Source: Kineosporia aurantiaca JCM 3230
Lineage (GTDB): Bacteria; Actinomycetota; Actinomycetes; Actinomycetales; Kineosporiaceae
Assembly (NCBI GenBank): GCA_000719025.1
Contig: JODP01000004.1
Coordinates: forward strand, 248,001 to 312,000
Length of the DNA stretch: 64,000 nt
Direction: 5' to 3'
Position 1 is the stretch's first letter. Each line of letters starts with the position of its first letter. Of the stretch, positions 15,436 through 23,443 are shown piece by piece. The notes beneath the pieces are model-generated. The model saw only the letters and a program-made list of their open reading frames with translations. It was not told where the DNA came from and searched no databases. The position numbers were made by a program, and so were the translations under genes.

Positions 15436-17712
15436 ATGGAGCATGCCCGGCTGCCTTCCCCGCGATGGCTGAACGCGACCGTAGGGGTGGCCGGGGCCGC
15501 GGTCGTCGCTCCCCTGGTCGTGAGCCTGACCGACTGGGGCAGCGAGCCGCAGGCGCGCACCTTCCAGGAGCTGATGCACATTCCGGTCATCCTGCCCACC
15601 GCGATCCTGGGCCTGTGGCTGGTGCTCAGCCGGCGCGACCCGGCCGAGCGCCGGAGCTGGATGTTCCTGGAGACCGGTTTCCTGATCATCGCCGTGGCGC
15701 ACGCCGTGTCGCTGGCCGGGGACCTCCGGTCCCGGACGCCGTCCTTCCCGACCCTGGCCGACTACCTCTACACGGCGTCCCTGCCGTTCATGGTGATCGG
15801 CATCCTCCTGGTCCCGGCGGCCGGCCGAAGACGCGCGGACCGGCTCAAGCTGCTGGTCGACGCGCTGATCGTGGTGGCCGGAGCCTGCATGGCGCTCTGG
15901 TACCTGGAGATCGCCCCGCTGCTGCAGATCCCGGGCGCCGACGTCCAGGTGATCGCCATGTCGGCGGCCGTGCCGGTGCTCGACCTGCTGCTGCTCTTCG
16001 CCCTGGTCACCCTGCTGCTGCGGCACCCGGACATCAGCGGGGTGGTGCGGCTGATGAGCGCCTGGATCCTGCTCAAGGTGCTGACCGACACCAGCTACGT
16101 GATCGGCCTCGTGCAGTTCGGCGCCTCGTTCCCGGCCAACAGCTGGCCGTTCCTGCTGTGGTCGGCCGCCGACTTCCTGGCCCTGCTCACCGTCTGCCAC
16201 CAACTGCAGCAGGACGACCGCCCCCCGGTTCAGTACCCGAAGACCCACAGCTTCACCTGGCTGCCCTACGGAGCCATCGCCCTGGCCTACGGCCTGCTGG
16301 TCTTCGTCGGCCGGAACCAGTCGCTCTACGCACTGGGCGGCATGATCGTCGGGGCCATCCTGCTCACCGGCCTGGTGATCGCCCGGCAGATGATCGCCCA
16401 GCGGGAAAGTCACCAGCTGGCGGTCACCGACTCGCTGACCGGCCTGTCCAACCGGGCCCGGCTCAGCGACCGGATCGCCGAGATGACCCGGCAGCCGCCG
16501 CGGGCCGGGCGCTGCAAGGCGGTCCTCCTGATCGACCTGGACCACTTCAAACCGATCAACGACGCCTACGGGCACGAGGCCGGGGACGCGGTGCTGAAGG
16601 CGGTGGCGGTGGCGATGCGGGCGGTGATCCGCGCCGGCGACACCGCGGGCCGTCTGGGCGGCGACGAATTCGCCGTCGTCCTGCCGAACCTGCCCGGCCG
16701 GGCCGCGGCCGAGGGGATCGCCCAGCGGCTGGTCGACGCGCTGCGTACCCCGGTCGTCTTCGGCGACCTGCTGCTCAGTGTCGAGGCCAGCATCGGCGTC
16801 GCCCTGCAGGACGAGACCACCACCAACGATCCCGAACTGCTGATCGCCCACGCCGACGTGGCGATGTACGCGGTCAAGCGGTCCGGGCGGGGAAGCTACT
16901 GCGTCTACAGCCCCGAGCTGGACACCCGGGCCCGCGAGGGCGAACTGCGGCAGGCCGTGGCCAATGACGAGCTGGTGGTGCACTTCCAGCCGGTGGTGCG
17001 GCTCTCCGACGGCGTCGAGACGGCGGTCGAGGCGCTGGTGCGGTGGAACCATCCCACCCGCGGTCTCCTGATGCCCGGCGCCTTCATCGAACTGGCCGAG
17101 GAGACCGGGGTGGTCACCGAGATGGGCGAGTGGGTGCTGCGGGAGTCCTGCCGGCAGGCGGCCGGCTGGCGACGGGACCACCCGCAGGCCGAGTCATTGC
17201 TCCTGAGCGTCAACTTCTCGGCCCGCCAGGTCACCCAGGCCGGATTGGAGACGACGATCGCGGGCATCCTCGAGGAGACCGGATTCCCCGCTGACCGCCT
17301 GGTCATGGAGCTGACCGAGAGCGTGGTGCTGCACCCCGACGAGGCGATCGTGGCGCGCATGACGGCCCTGCGGGACATGGGGGTGCGGATCGCAGTGGAC
17401 GACTTCGGCACCGGCTACGCGGCGCTCAGCTACCTGCGCACGCTGCCGGTCACCACCCTGAAGATCGACCGCTCGTTCGTCACCGACATCCACACCGATC
17501 CCGACGCCTACGCGATCACCGAGGCGCTGGTGCACCTGGCCAAGGCCTTCCGGCTGAGGGTGGTGGCCGAGGGGATCGAAACCGCCGAACAGGCCCAGCG
17601 TCTCATCGAGATGGGGTGCGGCTACGGCCAGGGCTACTACTACGCCCGCCCGATGACCGGGTCCGCCTTCGCCGAGCGGATGGCAACGGCCCTGGAGGGA
17701 CTTCGCGGATAA
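15436..17712 (+). CDS. Membrane GGDEF-EAL cyclic-di-GMP protein
   Basis: A 758-residue paralog-like partner of the divergent gene. About nine membrane segments occupy residues 10-315. The GGDEF site GRLGGDEF (near residue 408) is intact with RAGD before it. The EAL domain keeps EALVRW, VNFSARQ, ELTESVV, DDFGTGYAA, KIDRSF and GIETAEQ, so it may make and degrade cyclic di-GMP. ATG 15436 is the first start; the next in-frame ATG is three codons on, and no strong ribosome binding site is visible. The 189-bp gap to the divergent twin holds no clear operator. The output is probably development, adhesion or secretion. Confidence 0.85.
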   Translation: MEHARLPSPRWLNATVGVAGAAVVAPLVVSLTDWGSEPQARTFQELMHIPVILPTAILGLWLVLSRRDPAERRSWMFLETGFLIIAVAHAVSLAGDLRSRTPSFPTLADYLYTASLPFMVIGILLVPAAGRRRADRLKLLVDALIVVAGACMALWYLEIAPLLQIPGADVQVIAMSAAVPVLDLLLLFALVTLLLRHPDISGVVRLMSAWILLKVLTDTSYVIGLVQFGASFPANSWPFLLWSAADFLALLTVCHQLQQDDRPPVQYPKTHSFTWLPYGAIALAYGLLVFVGRNQSLYALGGMIVGAILLTGLVIARQMIAQRESHQLAVTDSLTGLSNRARLSDRIAEMTRQPPRAGRCKAVLLIDLDHFKPINDAYGHEAGDAVLKAVAVAMRAVIRAGDTAGRLGGDEFAVVLPNLPGRAAAEGIAQRLVDALRTPVVFGDLLLSVEASIGVALQDETTTNDPELLIAHADVAMYAVKRSGRGSYCVYSPELDTRAREGELRQAVANDELVVHFQPVVRLSDGVETAVEALVRWNHPTRGLLMPGAFIELAEETGVVTEMGEWVLRESCRQAAGWRRDHPQAESLLLSVNFSARQVTQAGLETTIAGILEETGFPADRLVMELTESVVLHPDEAIVARMTALRDMGVRIAVDDFGTGYAALSYLRTLPVTTLKIDRSFVTDIHTDPDAYAITEALVHLAKAFRLRVVAEGIETAEQAQRLIEMGCGYGQGYYYARPMTGSAFAERMATALEGLRG

Positions 17713-17729
17713 GTTGCTAAGTTCGGGCC

Positions 17730-18980
17730 ATGCGACGATTTGAGGCAGACGTCCTGATTCCGGGCCGCGGCGAACCGATTACGGATGGTGTCCTGATCGT
17801 CGACGGGGACACGATCAGGTACGCCGGCCCCCGCCAGGAGGCCCCGGACCCGGACGGCGTCGCCCCGGTCCGGGTGGGCACGCTGATGCCGGGGTTGTGG
17901 GACAGCCACACGCACCTGCTCGGGGGCCCGCCCGGGGTGTTCGATTACGCCGCGCTCTTCACCCAGTCGCCCGCCCTGCGGGCGGCCCGCAGCACGCGCG
18001 GCCTGCGGGCGGCCGTCGCGGCCGGGGTGACCAGCATCCGGGAGCTCGGCGGGTTGGGCCTGCACCTGGCCACCGCCGTGGAGGAGGGGCTGCTCGGCCC
18101 GAACATCCACGCCGCCGGATCGGTGCTGTCGGTCACCGGCGGGCACGCCGACGCCCACAACCTGCCGCTGCCCTGGGTGCGGGACGCGGGCGAGCGGGGC
18201 GCGGACTTCCGGATGGCCGACGGACCGGACGACTGCGCCCGGGCGGTCCGCGAACAACTGCGCCGCAACGCCAAGGTGATCAAGGTGTGCGCCTCCGGCG
18301 GCGTGATGAGCGTGATCGACGACCCGATCCACCAGCAGTTCACCGACCAGGAACTGCGCACCATCGTGGAGGTGGCCGCGCTGGCCCAGCGCAGCGTGGC
18401 CGCGCACTGTCACGGCAAGCCCGGCATCATGGCCGCCCTCGCCGCCGGGGTGCTGACCATCGAGCACGGCACCTACCTGGACGAGGAGGCCTGCCAGGCG
18501 ATGCGCGAGGCGGGCGCCATCCTGGTCCCGACCTTCACGATCATCCACGAGATGCGCGATCACCCCGCGCTGTCGCCCGAGGTTACCGCGAAGATGGCGG
18601 CCGTGGCCCGGATTCACCAGGAGAACATCACCCGTGCCCACGAGGCCGGGGTGAAGATTGCGATGGGATCGGACCTGGGGGCCAGTGGCGACGGGCCCGC
18701 CAGCTGGGGCCGCAACGGCCGGGAACTGGCCCTGCTGGCCGGGATCGGGATGACGCCGCAACAAGTGATCGAGGCCGCCACCGCGAACGGCCCGGACACC
18801 CTGGGCGCCCAGGCACCCCGTTCGGGGCAGCTGCGGGCCGGCTACGACGCGGATCTGCTCGTCGTGGACGGGAATCCGCTGGCCGACGTGTCCCTGCTGG
18901 CCGATCCGGCGCGGATCACCGAGGTCTGGAAGGCCGGCGTGGCGCTGAAGCGGGACGGTCGGCTCCTCGACGCGGCCTGA
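17730..18980 (+). CDS. Metal-dependent amidohydrolase
   Basis: A 416-residue cytosolic amidohydrolase of the imidazolonepropionase/prolidase-like group. Metal-binding DSHTHLLG is near residue 55, with KVCASGGVMS, AHCHGKPG, IEHGTYLD and AMGSDLGASG giving the usual Lys/His/His/Asp ligands around the TIM barrel. The N-terminal DGVLIVDGDTIRYAG and C-terminal DADLLVVDGNPL form the small composite beta domain. It starts 17 bp after the GGDEF-EAL gene and may be cotranscribed, but a functional link is not evident. The substrate, possibly a dipeptide or cyclic amide, is unknown. Confidence 0.8.
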   Translation: MRRFEADVLIPGRGEPITDGVLIVDGDTIRYAGPRQEAPDPDGVAPVRVGTLMPGLWDSHTHLLGGPPGVFDYAALFTQSPALRAARSTRGLRAAVAAGVTSIRELGGLGLHLATAVEEGLLGPNIHAAGSVLSVTGGHADAHNLPLPWVRDAGERGADFRMADGPDDCARAVREQLRRNAKVIKVCASGGVMSVIDDPIHQQFTDQELRTIVEVAALAQRSVAAHCHGKPGIMAALAAGVLTIEHGTYLDEEACQAMREAGAILVPTFTIIHEMRDHPALSPEVTAKMAAVARIHQENITRAHEAGVKIAMGSDLGASGDGPASWGRNGRELALLAGIGMTPQQVIEAATANGPDTLGAQAPRSGQLRAGYDADLLVVDGNPLADVSLLADPARITEVWKAGVALKRDGRLLDAA

Positions 18981-19004
18981 CCCCTTTCTGACGCGTGGCT
19001 CGGG

Positions 19005-19376
19005 TCAGGCCGGCTCGTCCTCGGAGGCCCCGGCCCCGCCCGAGTGCCCGGGCAGGTGAAGGTGCGGGTGGTGCCGGGAGGCCCGGGCCCGGTGATAGCT
19101 GGCCGCGATCTCCTCGGCGGTCGGGTCGTCCTCCTCACCGTTCGCCGAGGGATCGTGCTTGCGGCAGACCCGGAACTGCGTGCCCTCGACCTCGTACCGG
19201 CCCCGCCGCCAGCAGTGCCGGGCGTGGCAGACCCGCTGGCGGTACAGGCTGACCAGTCCCCCGACGATGGCGAATTCCCCCAAATCGGAACCGAATCCGG
19301 ACCAGAAGCCGTAGTAGGTGCTCGAGGAGTCGTTGCTCCCGGTCACGGTCAAGAACCAGTTCCAGATGTCCATCAC
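19005..19376 (-). CDS. Actinophage-type small membrane protein
   Basis: A 123-residue protein with one hydrophobic segment (FAIVGGLVSLYRQ region) followed by VCHARHCWRRGRYEVEGTQF and VCRKHDPS, giving a Cys/His pattern CHxxxC...CxxH that may bind metal. The N terminus, WNWFLTVTGSNDSSS then YGFWSGFGSDLGE, is a pattern I recognise from actinophages and their hosts; its role there is unknown. The C terminus is His-rich and probably disordered. It sits alone between convergent and unrelated genes. No other phage gene is visible, so it is either a phage remnant or a recruited gene. Confidence 0.6.
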   Translation of the reverse strand: MMDIWNWFLTVTGSNDSSSTYYGFWSGFGSDLGEFAIVGGLVSLYRQRVCHARHCWRRGRYEVEGTQFRVCRKHDPSANGEEDDPTAEEIAASYHRARASRHHPHLHLPGHSGGAGASEDEPA

Positions 19377-19434
19377 CCGCCGGTTATAGCCGGACCGGCC
19401 CGAGGTGACAATTCAGCCGACCGGCTGCCCGTCC

Positions 19435-20193
19435 TCATCCGACTGGAAGGGCCCGGTCCAGGAGGGCGGACAGGTTCTCCCAGTGCCGGCGCTCGCCCGG
19501 CTCGTGGTACATCGCGGTGTCGGCCATCGTGTACCCGTGCGGCGAGTCCGGGTAGAGCTCGGACCGGTAGCGGACGCCGGCGTCCGCCAAAGCCTTTTCC
19601 AGCGCGGCGATCTGCTCCGGAGTCATCGAGCGGTCGTGGTCGGCATGACCGAAGTACACCTCACCGGTGATCCGGCCGACTTCCCGGTGCGGACTGTCCA
19701 GCGCATCGGTGACCAGGCCACCGGCGTGGAAACTGCCCAGGGCGCAGATCCGGTCGGGATAGGCCTCGATCACCCGTAACCCGTTGCGGCCGCCCATGCA
19801 GTAGCCCACCACTGCCACCGGCCCGGCGGCCACGTCCGGTTGCGCGGCCAGGGTGTCCAGATAGGCCTCGGTGTCCGCGACGATCGCCGCCGGGGTGAGC
19901 GCCTGCATCATCGGGCCGATCCCGGCGATCGCCTGCTCCCGACGCTCCGGGTCGGTCAGGGCGGAAACATCGACCAGGGGCGGGCGGGCACTGCGGTAGA
20001 ACAGGTTGGGCAGGAGGACGACGCGACCATCGGCCGCCACCCGCTCCGCCATCTCGATCAACCGGGGCCGGGGGCCGAACGCGTCCATGAACATGAGGAC
20101 ACCGGGGAACGGGCCGTCCCCGTCCGGGCGCACCAGCCAGGCGTCGGCCACCCCGTCGGCGGTGCTGATCTCGAGCGTTGACGTCGTCGGCAT
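19435..20193 (-). CDS. Dienelactone hydrolase family protein
   Basis: A 252-residue alpha/beta hydrolase of the dienelactone hydrolase type. The nucleophile Cys is in VAVVGYCMGGRNGLRV, the acid Asp is in the GHADHDRSM region, and the His in DSPHGYTMADTAMYHE completes the triad. ATG 20193 gives a normal N terminus without a signal peptide, so it is cytosolic. Family members open lactones in aromatic degradation, but many actinobacterial members have unknown substrates. It stands alone, downstream of the zinc-ribbon/SPFH pair and separated from it by a strong hairpin. Confidence 0.8.
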   Translation of the reverse strand: MPTTSTLEISTADGVADAWLVRPDGDGPFPGVLMFMDAFGPRPRLIEMAERVAADGRVVLLPNLFYRSARPPLVDVSALTDPERREQAIAGIGPMMQALTPAAIVADTEAYLDTLAAQPDVAAGPVAVVGYCMGGRNGLRVIEAYPDRICALGSFHAGGLVTDALDSPHREVGRITGEVYFGHADHDRSMTPEQIAALEKALADAGVRYRSELYPDSPHGYTMADTAMYHEPGERRHWENLSALLDRALPVG

Positions 20194-20285
20194 GCGGGCC
20201 TCCGGGATGGGCTGCGGTTTCGCTGCCGGAGGCTACACCGGCCGGAAGAACGACCCGGCCCGGGGGCCGGGTGGCAAAACAGTCA

Positions 20286-20331
20286 GGCCCCGCCGGTTCG
20301 CGCAACCCACGCGAGCGCAACCGGCGGGGCC
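20286..20331 (-). terminator. Hairpin terminator of the zinc-ribbon/SPFH operon
   Basis: A perfect 13-bp inverted repeat (20286-20298 with 20319-20331) with a 20-nt loop lies 38 bp downstream of the zinc-ribbon gene stop. A second G+C-rich dyad precedes it at about 20257-20272. It likely insulates this operon from the dienelactone hydrolase gene. Confidence 0.65.
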
Positions 20332-20368
20332 CCGGCCAAGGTGCTGATCCGCGTCCTCAATCAGGCCT

Positions 20369-21475
20369 TTACGACTGCTGCTGCTTCAGCAGGCTGACCA
20401 CCAGGATCACCACGGCCAGCACGATCAGTGCCGCCACCACGGCCGCGATGATCTTCAGCTTGCTGAACGGCCGGTCGCCGACCACCTCGCCGGTGCGCGC
20501 GTTGATCATCACCTGCCAGACCCGGTCGTCGAACCGGTAGGCGGCCAGCCAGACCGGCAGCAGGAGCAGCTTGAAGGTCACCGAGTTCCACTGCGTGTCC
20601 ATCGATTCGACCCGCTGCTGGTCCCCGCCGATGTCGTCGGCGCAGTCCCGCTGGATCTGCCGCTCGGCGATCCGCTTGAAGTTCGCCAGCCCCTCCGGCG
20701 GCTCGGCCTCGTAGCGCAGCGTCTGGTACCCGGCCAGGTACTCGGGCTGGTAGGGCACCACCGCGGGCAGGTCCCAGGGCTCCAGCTTCTCCACCCGGTC
20801 GGCCGGCAGCCGCTTCACCGCGGACACCAGGATGTCGTCGAAAACCCGCTCCACCTGGCCGTACACCGGGTACCAGCGGATCTTCTGGACCTCCCGCTCC
20901 TGCTCCTTGCCCTCGGAGTCGGTGTAGGTCTCGGTCACGTAGTAGTAGTCGCCCCGCTGACCCCGGTACATGGTCATCGTGTCGCTGTCGTAGGTCCAGT
21001 ACGGCAGGTACGTGCCCTGGATCCCCTCCCGGGCGGCCAGCGACTTCAGCGAACCGGGGGCGAACCAGCGGCTCTTCACCCAGTCCTGGAACAGGTCCAT
21101 CGCCTTGGCCGAGGTGATCGCGAACGGCAGCACCGCCTCCGGTGTGATCATCACGTCCGCGTCCGGCTCGACCACGATCGCCGCCCCGCAGAACGGGCAC
21201 AGGTCCGAGAGCTTGTCGGTCTCCGACCGGGCCCCGCAGCCGGTGCAGGTGACCGTGTGGGCGGCGATCTGGGTGGCCGGCTTGTCCTGCGCCCCGGCCA
21301 GCCACTGGTCGAACGAGTGCTCGCGGACCTCGCGGGTCTCGTCCGCCACGACCTGCTGCTCGAACCCGCAGTAGGGGCACTTCAGCGCGGTGGTCCCGGC
21401 CGCGAAGGTGAGCCGGGCGCCGCAGGAGGCGCACGGGTACTGCTGCTGCTTGTACTGGGTCGTCTGATCCGTCAT
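20369..21475 (-). CDS. TFIIB-type zinc-ribbon membrane protein (YdjG-like)
   Basis: A 368-residue protein with two N-terminal zinc ribbons: CASCGARLTF...LKCPYCGFEQQ near residues 15-41, and VTCTGCGARSE...LCPFCGAA near residues 74-98. A long middle region with YLPYWTYDSDTMTMYRGQRG follows, then a transmembrane helix near the C terminus (KIIAAVVAALIVLAVVILVV). This layout matches Bacillus YdjG, encoded with the SPFH protein YdjI in an envelope-stress operon. Here too an SPFH gene lies directly upstream. It probably works at the membrane with that partner; the molecular activity is unknown. Confidence 0.75.
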   Translation of the reverse strand: MTDQTTQYKQQQYPCASCGARLTFAAGTTALKCPYCGFEQQVVADETREVREHSFDQWLAGAQDKPATQIAAHTVTCTGCGARSETDKLSDLCPFCGAAIVVEPDADVMITPEAVLPFAITSAKAMDLFQDWVKSRWFAPGSLKSLAAREGIQGTYLPYWTYDSDTMTMYRGQRGDYYYVTETYTDSEGKEQEREVQKIRWYPVYGQVERVFDDILVSAVKRLPADRVEKLEPWDLPAVVPYQPEYLAGYQTLRYEAEPPEGLANFKRIAERQIQRDCADDIGGDQQRVESMDTQWNSVTFKLLLLPVWLAAYRFDDRVWQVMINARTGEVVGDRPFSKLKIIAAVVAALIVLAVVILVVSLLKQQQS

Positions 21476-21500
21476 CTCGACCTTGCTTCGTGAAGGGTGG

Positions 21501-22658
21501 TCAGTTCTGCGGCGGCAGCGGCGGCGGGCCCTGCGGCAGGAGCCGGGCGATCTCCGGCACGGCCGAGGCCTGGGTCCAGGCGCCCATGCCGTTGCGCCAG
21601 ACCAGGGTGCTGCCGGACAGCTGGCCGTTCGCGGTGTTGCTGCGCAGGCCGGCCTCGTCCAGCGGGCCGACCTGCTGGCCGTTGACCGCGATGTACCACT
21701 CGGCCACGTTCGGCAGCGGCGGCGGGCCGGCCGGCCGCTGATCCGGCTGCGCCGACGGGGCCGGCTGGGCGGGCGGCGGGGTGGGCGGGGTCGGCGCCTG
21801 GATCTGCTGGTACATCCCGGCCGCGGCCTGCTGACCGAGCCCGACCCCCAGGCCGATGCCGAGCGCGTCCCCGGCCCCACCGGGGTTCTTCGAGGCGTTC
21901 TCGATCGCGTTGGCCGTCTGGAACTGGGTGTACTTGTTCAGGTCACCGAGCACCCCCATCTGGGTGCGCTTGTCCATCGCCTGCTCGACCTCGGGCGGGA
22001 GCGAGACGTTCTCGATGATGAACTTCGGGATCGCGATACCGGTGGGCGCGAGCTCCTCGGTCAGCACCCCGGCCAGGCGGGCTGCGATCGCCTCCTGGTT
22101 GGCGGCCAGGTCGAGCACCGCCACCTGGGCGTGGGCCAGGGCCCCGGCCAGCCGGCCGACGATCATCTGCCGCAGGTACTCGCTGACCTCGTCGGTCTTG
22201 AACAGGCCGTCGGTGCCGACCAGTTCCTTGAGGAAGGCGCCCGGGTTGACCACGCGGGCCGCGAACCCGCCGAAGGCGCGGACCCGGACCATGCCGAAGT
22301 CGGCGTCCCGCAGCATGATGGGGTTCTGGGTGCCCCACTTCAGGTCGGTGAACTGCCGGGTGCTGACGAAGTAGACCTCGGCCTTGAACGGCGAGTTGAA
22401 GCCGTACTTCCAGCCCTTGAGCGTGCTCAGGACCGGCATGTTCTGGGTCTCGAGGGTGTACGTGCCCGGCTGGAACACGTCGGCGATCGTGCCCTCGTTG
22501 ACGAACACCGCGGTCTGCGATTCCCGCACGACGAGCTTGGCGCCCATCTTGATCTCGTTCTGGTACCGCGGGAAGCGGTACACCATCGTGTCCCGACTGT
22601 CGTCGAGCCATTCGATGATGTCGATCAGCTCGCCGCGGATCTTGTCGAACAAGCCCAC
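21501..22658 (-). CDS. SPFH-domain protein with C-terminal GYF_2 domain (YdjI-like)
   Basis: A 385-residue protein whose N-terminal 260 residues form the SPFH/virion-core-like domain typical of YdjI (MGLFDKIRGELIDIIEW, then QTAVFVNEG and FGMVRVRAFGGFAARVVNP). A Pro-rich linker (about residues 290-320) leads to a GYF_2-like domain, EWYIAVNGQQVGPLDEAGL, which in other proteins binds Pro-rich ligands. SPFH proteins form membrane-associated assemblies; here the start lacks a membrane segment, as in YdjI. It lies 25 bp upstream of the zinc-ribbon gene. The PspA-like and TPM-domain members of the Bacillus operon are missing. Confidence 0.8.
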   Translation of the reverse strand: MGLFDKIRGELIDIIEWLDDSRDTMVYRFPRYQNEIKMGAKLVVRESQTAVFVNEGTIADVFQPGTYTLETQNMPVLSTLKGWKYGFNSPFKAEVYFVSTRQFTDLKWGTQNPIMLRDADFGMVRVRAFGGFAARVVNPGAFLKELVGTDGLFKTDEVSEYLRQMIVGRLAGALAHAQVAVLDLAANQEAIAARLAGVLTEELAPTGIAIPKFIIENVSLPPEVEQAMDKRTQMGVLGDLNKYTQFQTANAIENASKNPGGAGDALGIGLGVGLGQQAAAGMYQQIQAPTPPTPPPAQPAPSAQPDQRPAGPPPLPNVAEWYIAVNGQQVGPLDEAGLRSNTANGQLSGSTLVWRNGMGAWTQASAVPEIARLLPQGPPPLPPQN

Positions 22659-22779
22659 CGTGGAACTCCTGCCTGCCTGGAACTGGTCTGAGTGCCTCTG
22701 CCCGGTCGCGATCGTAACGGTCGGCTGGGACCGTCTGACCTGGCCTTCGGAGATCTTGCTGCCGTAGGACGGCGCAGCC

Positions 22780-22802
22780 CCGGCCGATGTTGCATCGGCC
22801 GG
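22780..22802 (-). terminator. Hairpin downstream of the acetyltransferase gene
   Basis: A perfect 10-bp stem (22780-22789 with 22793-22802) with a 3-nt TTG loop lies 12 bp past the stop codon of the leftward acetyltransferase gene. It separates the MFS-acetyltransferase unit from the SPFH operon. Confidence 0.6.
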
Positions 22803-22814
22803 CCGGAGGGCTCC

Positions 22815-23411
22815 CTAATGGGCGGCGCGGTATCCGGTGCGGTCAGCGTCCGTAATTGCCCGCAGGACCCGTCCCGGGTTGCCCGCCAGGACCACTCGAG
22901 GAGGGACGTCCTTGGTCACCACACTGCCCGCCCCAACCACCGCGCCGTCCCCGATGGTCACTCCCGGTAGGACCGTCACGCCCCCGGCGATCCACACCCC
23001 GTTGCCGATCGTGATCGGCCGGGCCCAGCAGGCGCCGTCCACCCGCTCCTGGAAGTCGAACGCGTGGTTGGACGTGTAGAGACCCACCTTGGGGCCGAGC
23101 AGCACGTCGTCGCCGATGGTGATCGGGGCCCCGTCGAGCATCACGCAGTCGAAGTTGCCGAAGAACCGGGCGCCGAGGTGGATGTTCCGGCCGAACTCGC
23201 AGCGGAAGGTCGGCTCGAAGCCGGCCCCCTCACCGGCGCTGCCCACCACCTCGCGCAACAACTGCAGCCGCTGAGCCGGTTCCTCGCCGTAGGAGGCGTT
23301 GTACGCGTTCGTGGCCCGGACCGTTCGGGTCCGGGCCGCGATCAGTTCCGGGGTCAGGTCGTCGTACATCTGGCCCGTCGCCATGTGCGCGAACTGCTCG
23401 GCCAGATCCAC
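22815..23411 (-). CDS. Maltose O-acetyltransferase-like protein
   Basis: A 198-residue left-handed beta-helix acetyltransferase. The Mac domain is FAHMATGQMYDDLTPELIAAR, followed by hexapeptide repeats: NIHLGARFFGNFDC, the catalytic-His segment LYTSNHAFDFQER, and WIAGGVTVLPGVTIGDGAVVG. I start at GTG 23411, six bases after an AGGGAG. GTG 23447, which overlaps the MFS stop codon as GTGA, is an alternative adding 12 residues; either way the gene is the second in an operon with the DHA2 pump. It would acetylate a sugar or similar hydroxyl compound, and the pump neighbour hints at export of a modified product. Confidence 0.8.
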   Translation of the reverse strand: MDLAEQFAHMATGQMYDDLTPELIAARTRTVRATNAYNASYGEEPAQRLQLLREVVGSAGEGAGFEPTFRCEFGRNIHLGARFFGNFDCVMLDGAPITIGDDVLLGPKVGLYTSNHAFDFQERVDGACWARPITIGNGVWIAGGVTVLPGVTIGDGAVVGAGSVVTKDVPPRVVLAGNPGRVLRAITDADRTGYRAAH

Positions 23412-23443
23412 GGTGAACTCCCTCGGCCGGCTTGAACGTAATT

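Noticed and set aside
15298..17181. A 627-codon open frame on the minus strand opposite the second GGDEF-EAL gene
   Set aside because: It is antisense to a gene with clear GGDEF and EAL motifs and has the His/Gln/Gly-rich composition of shadow frames in G+C-rich DNA.
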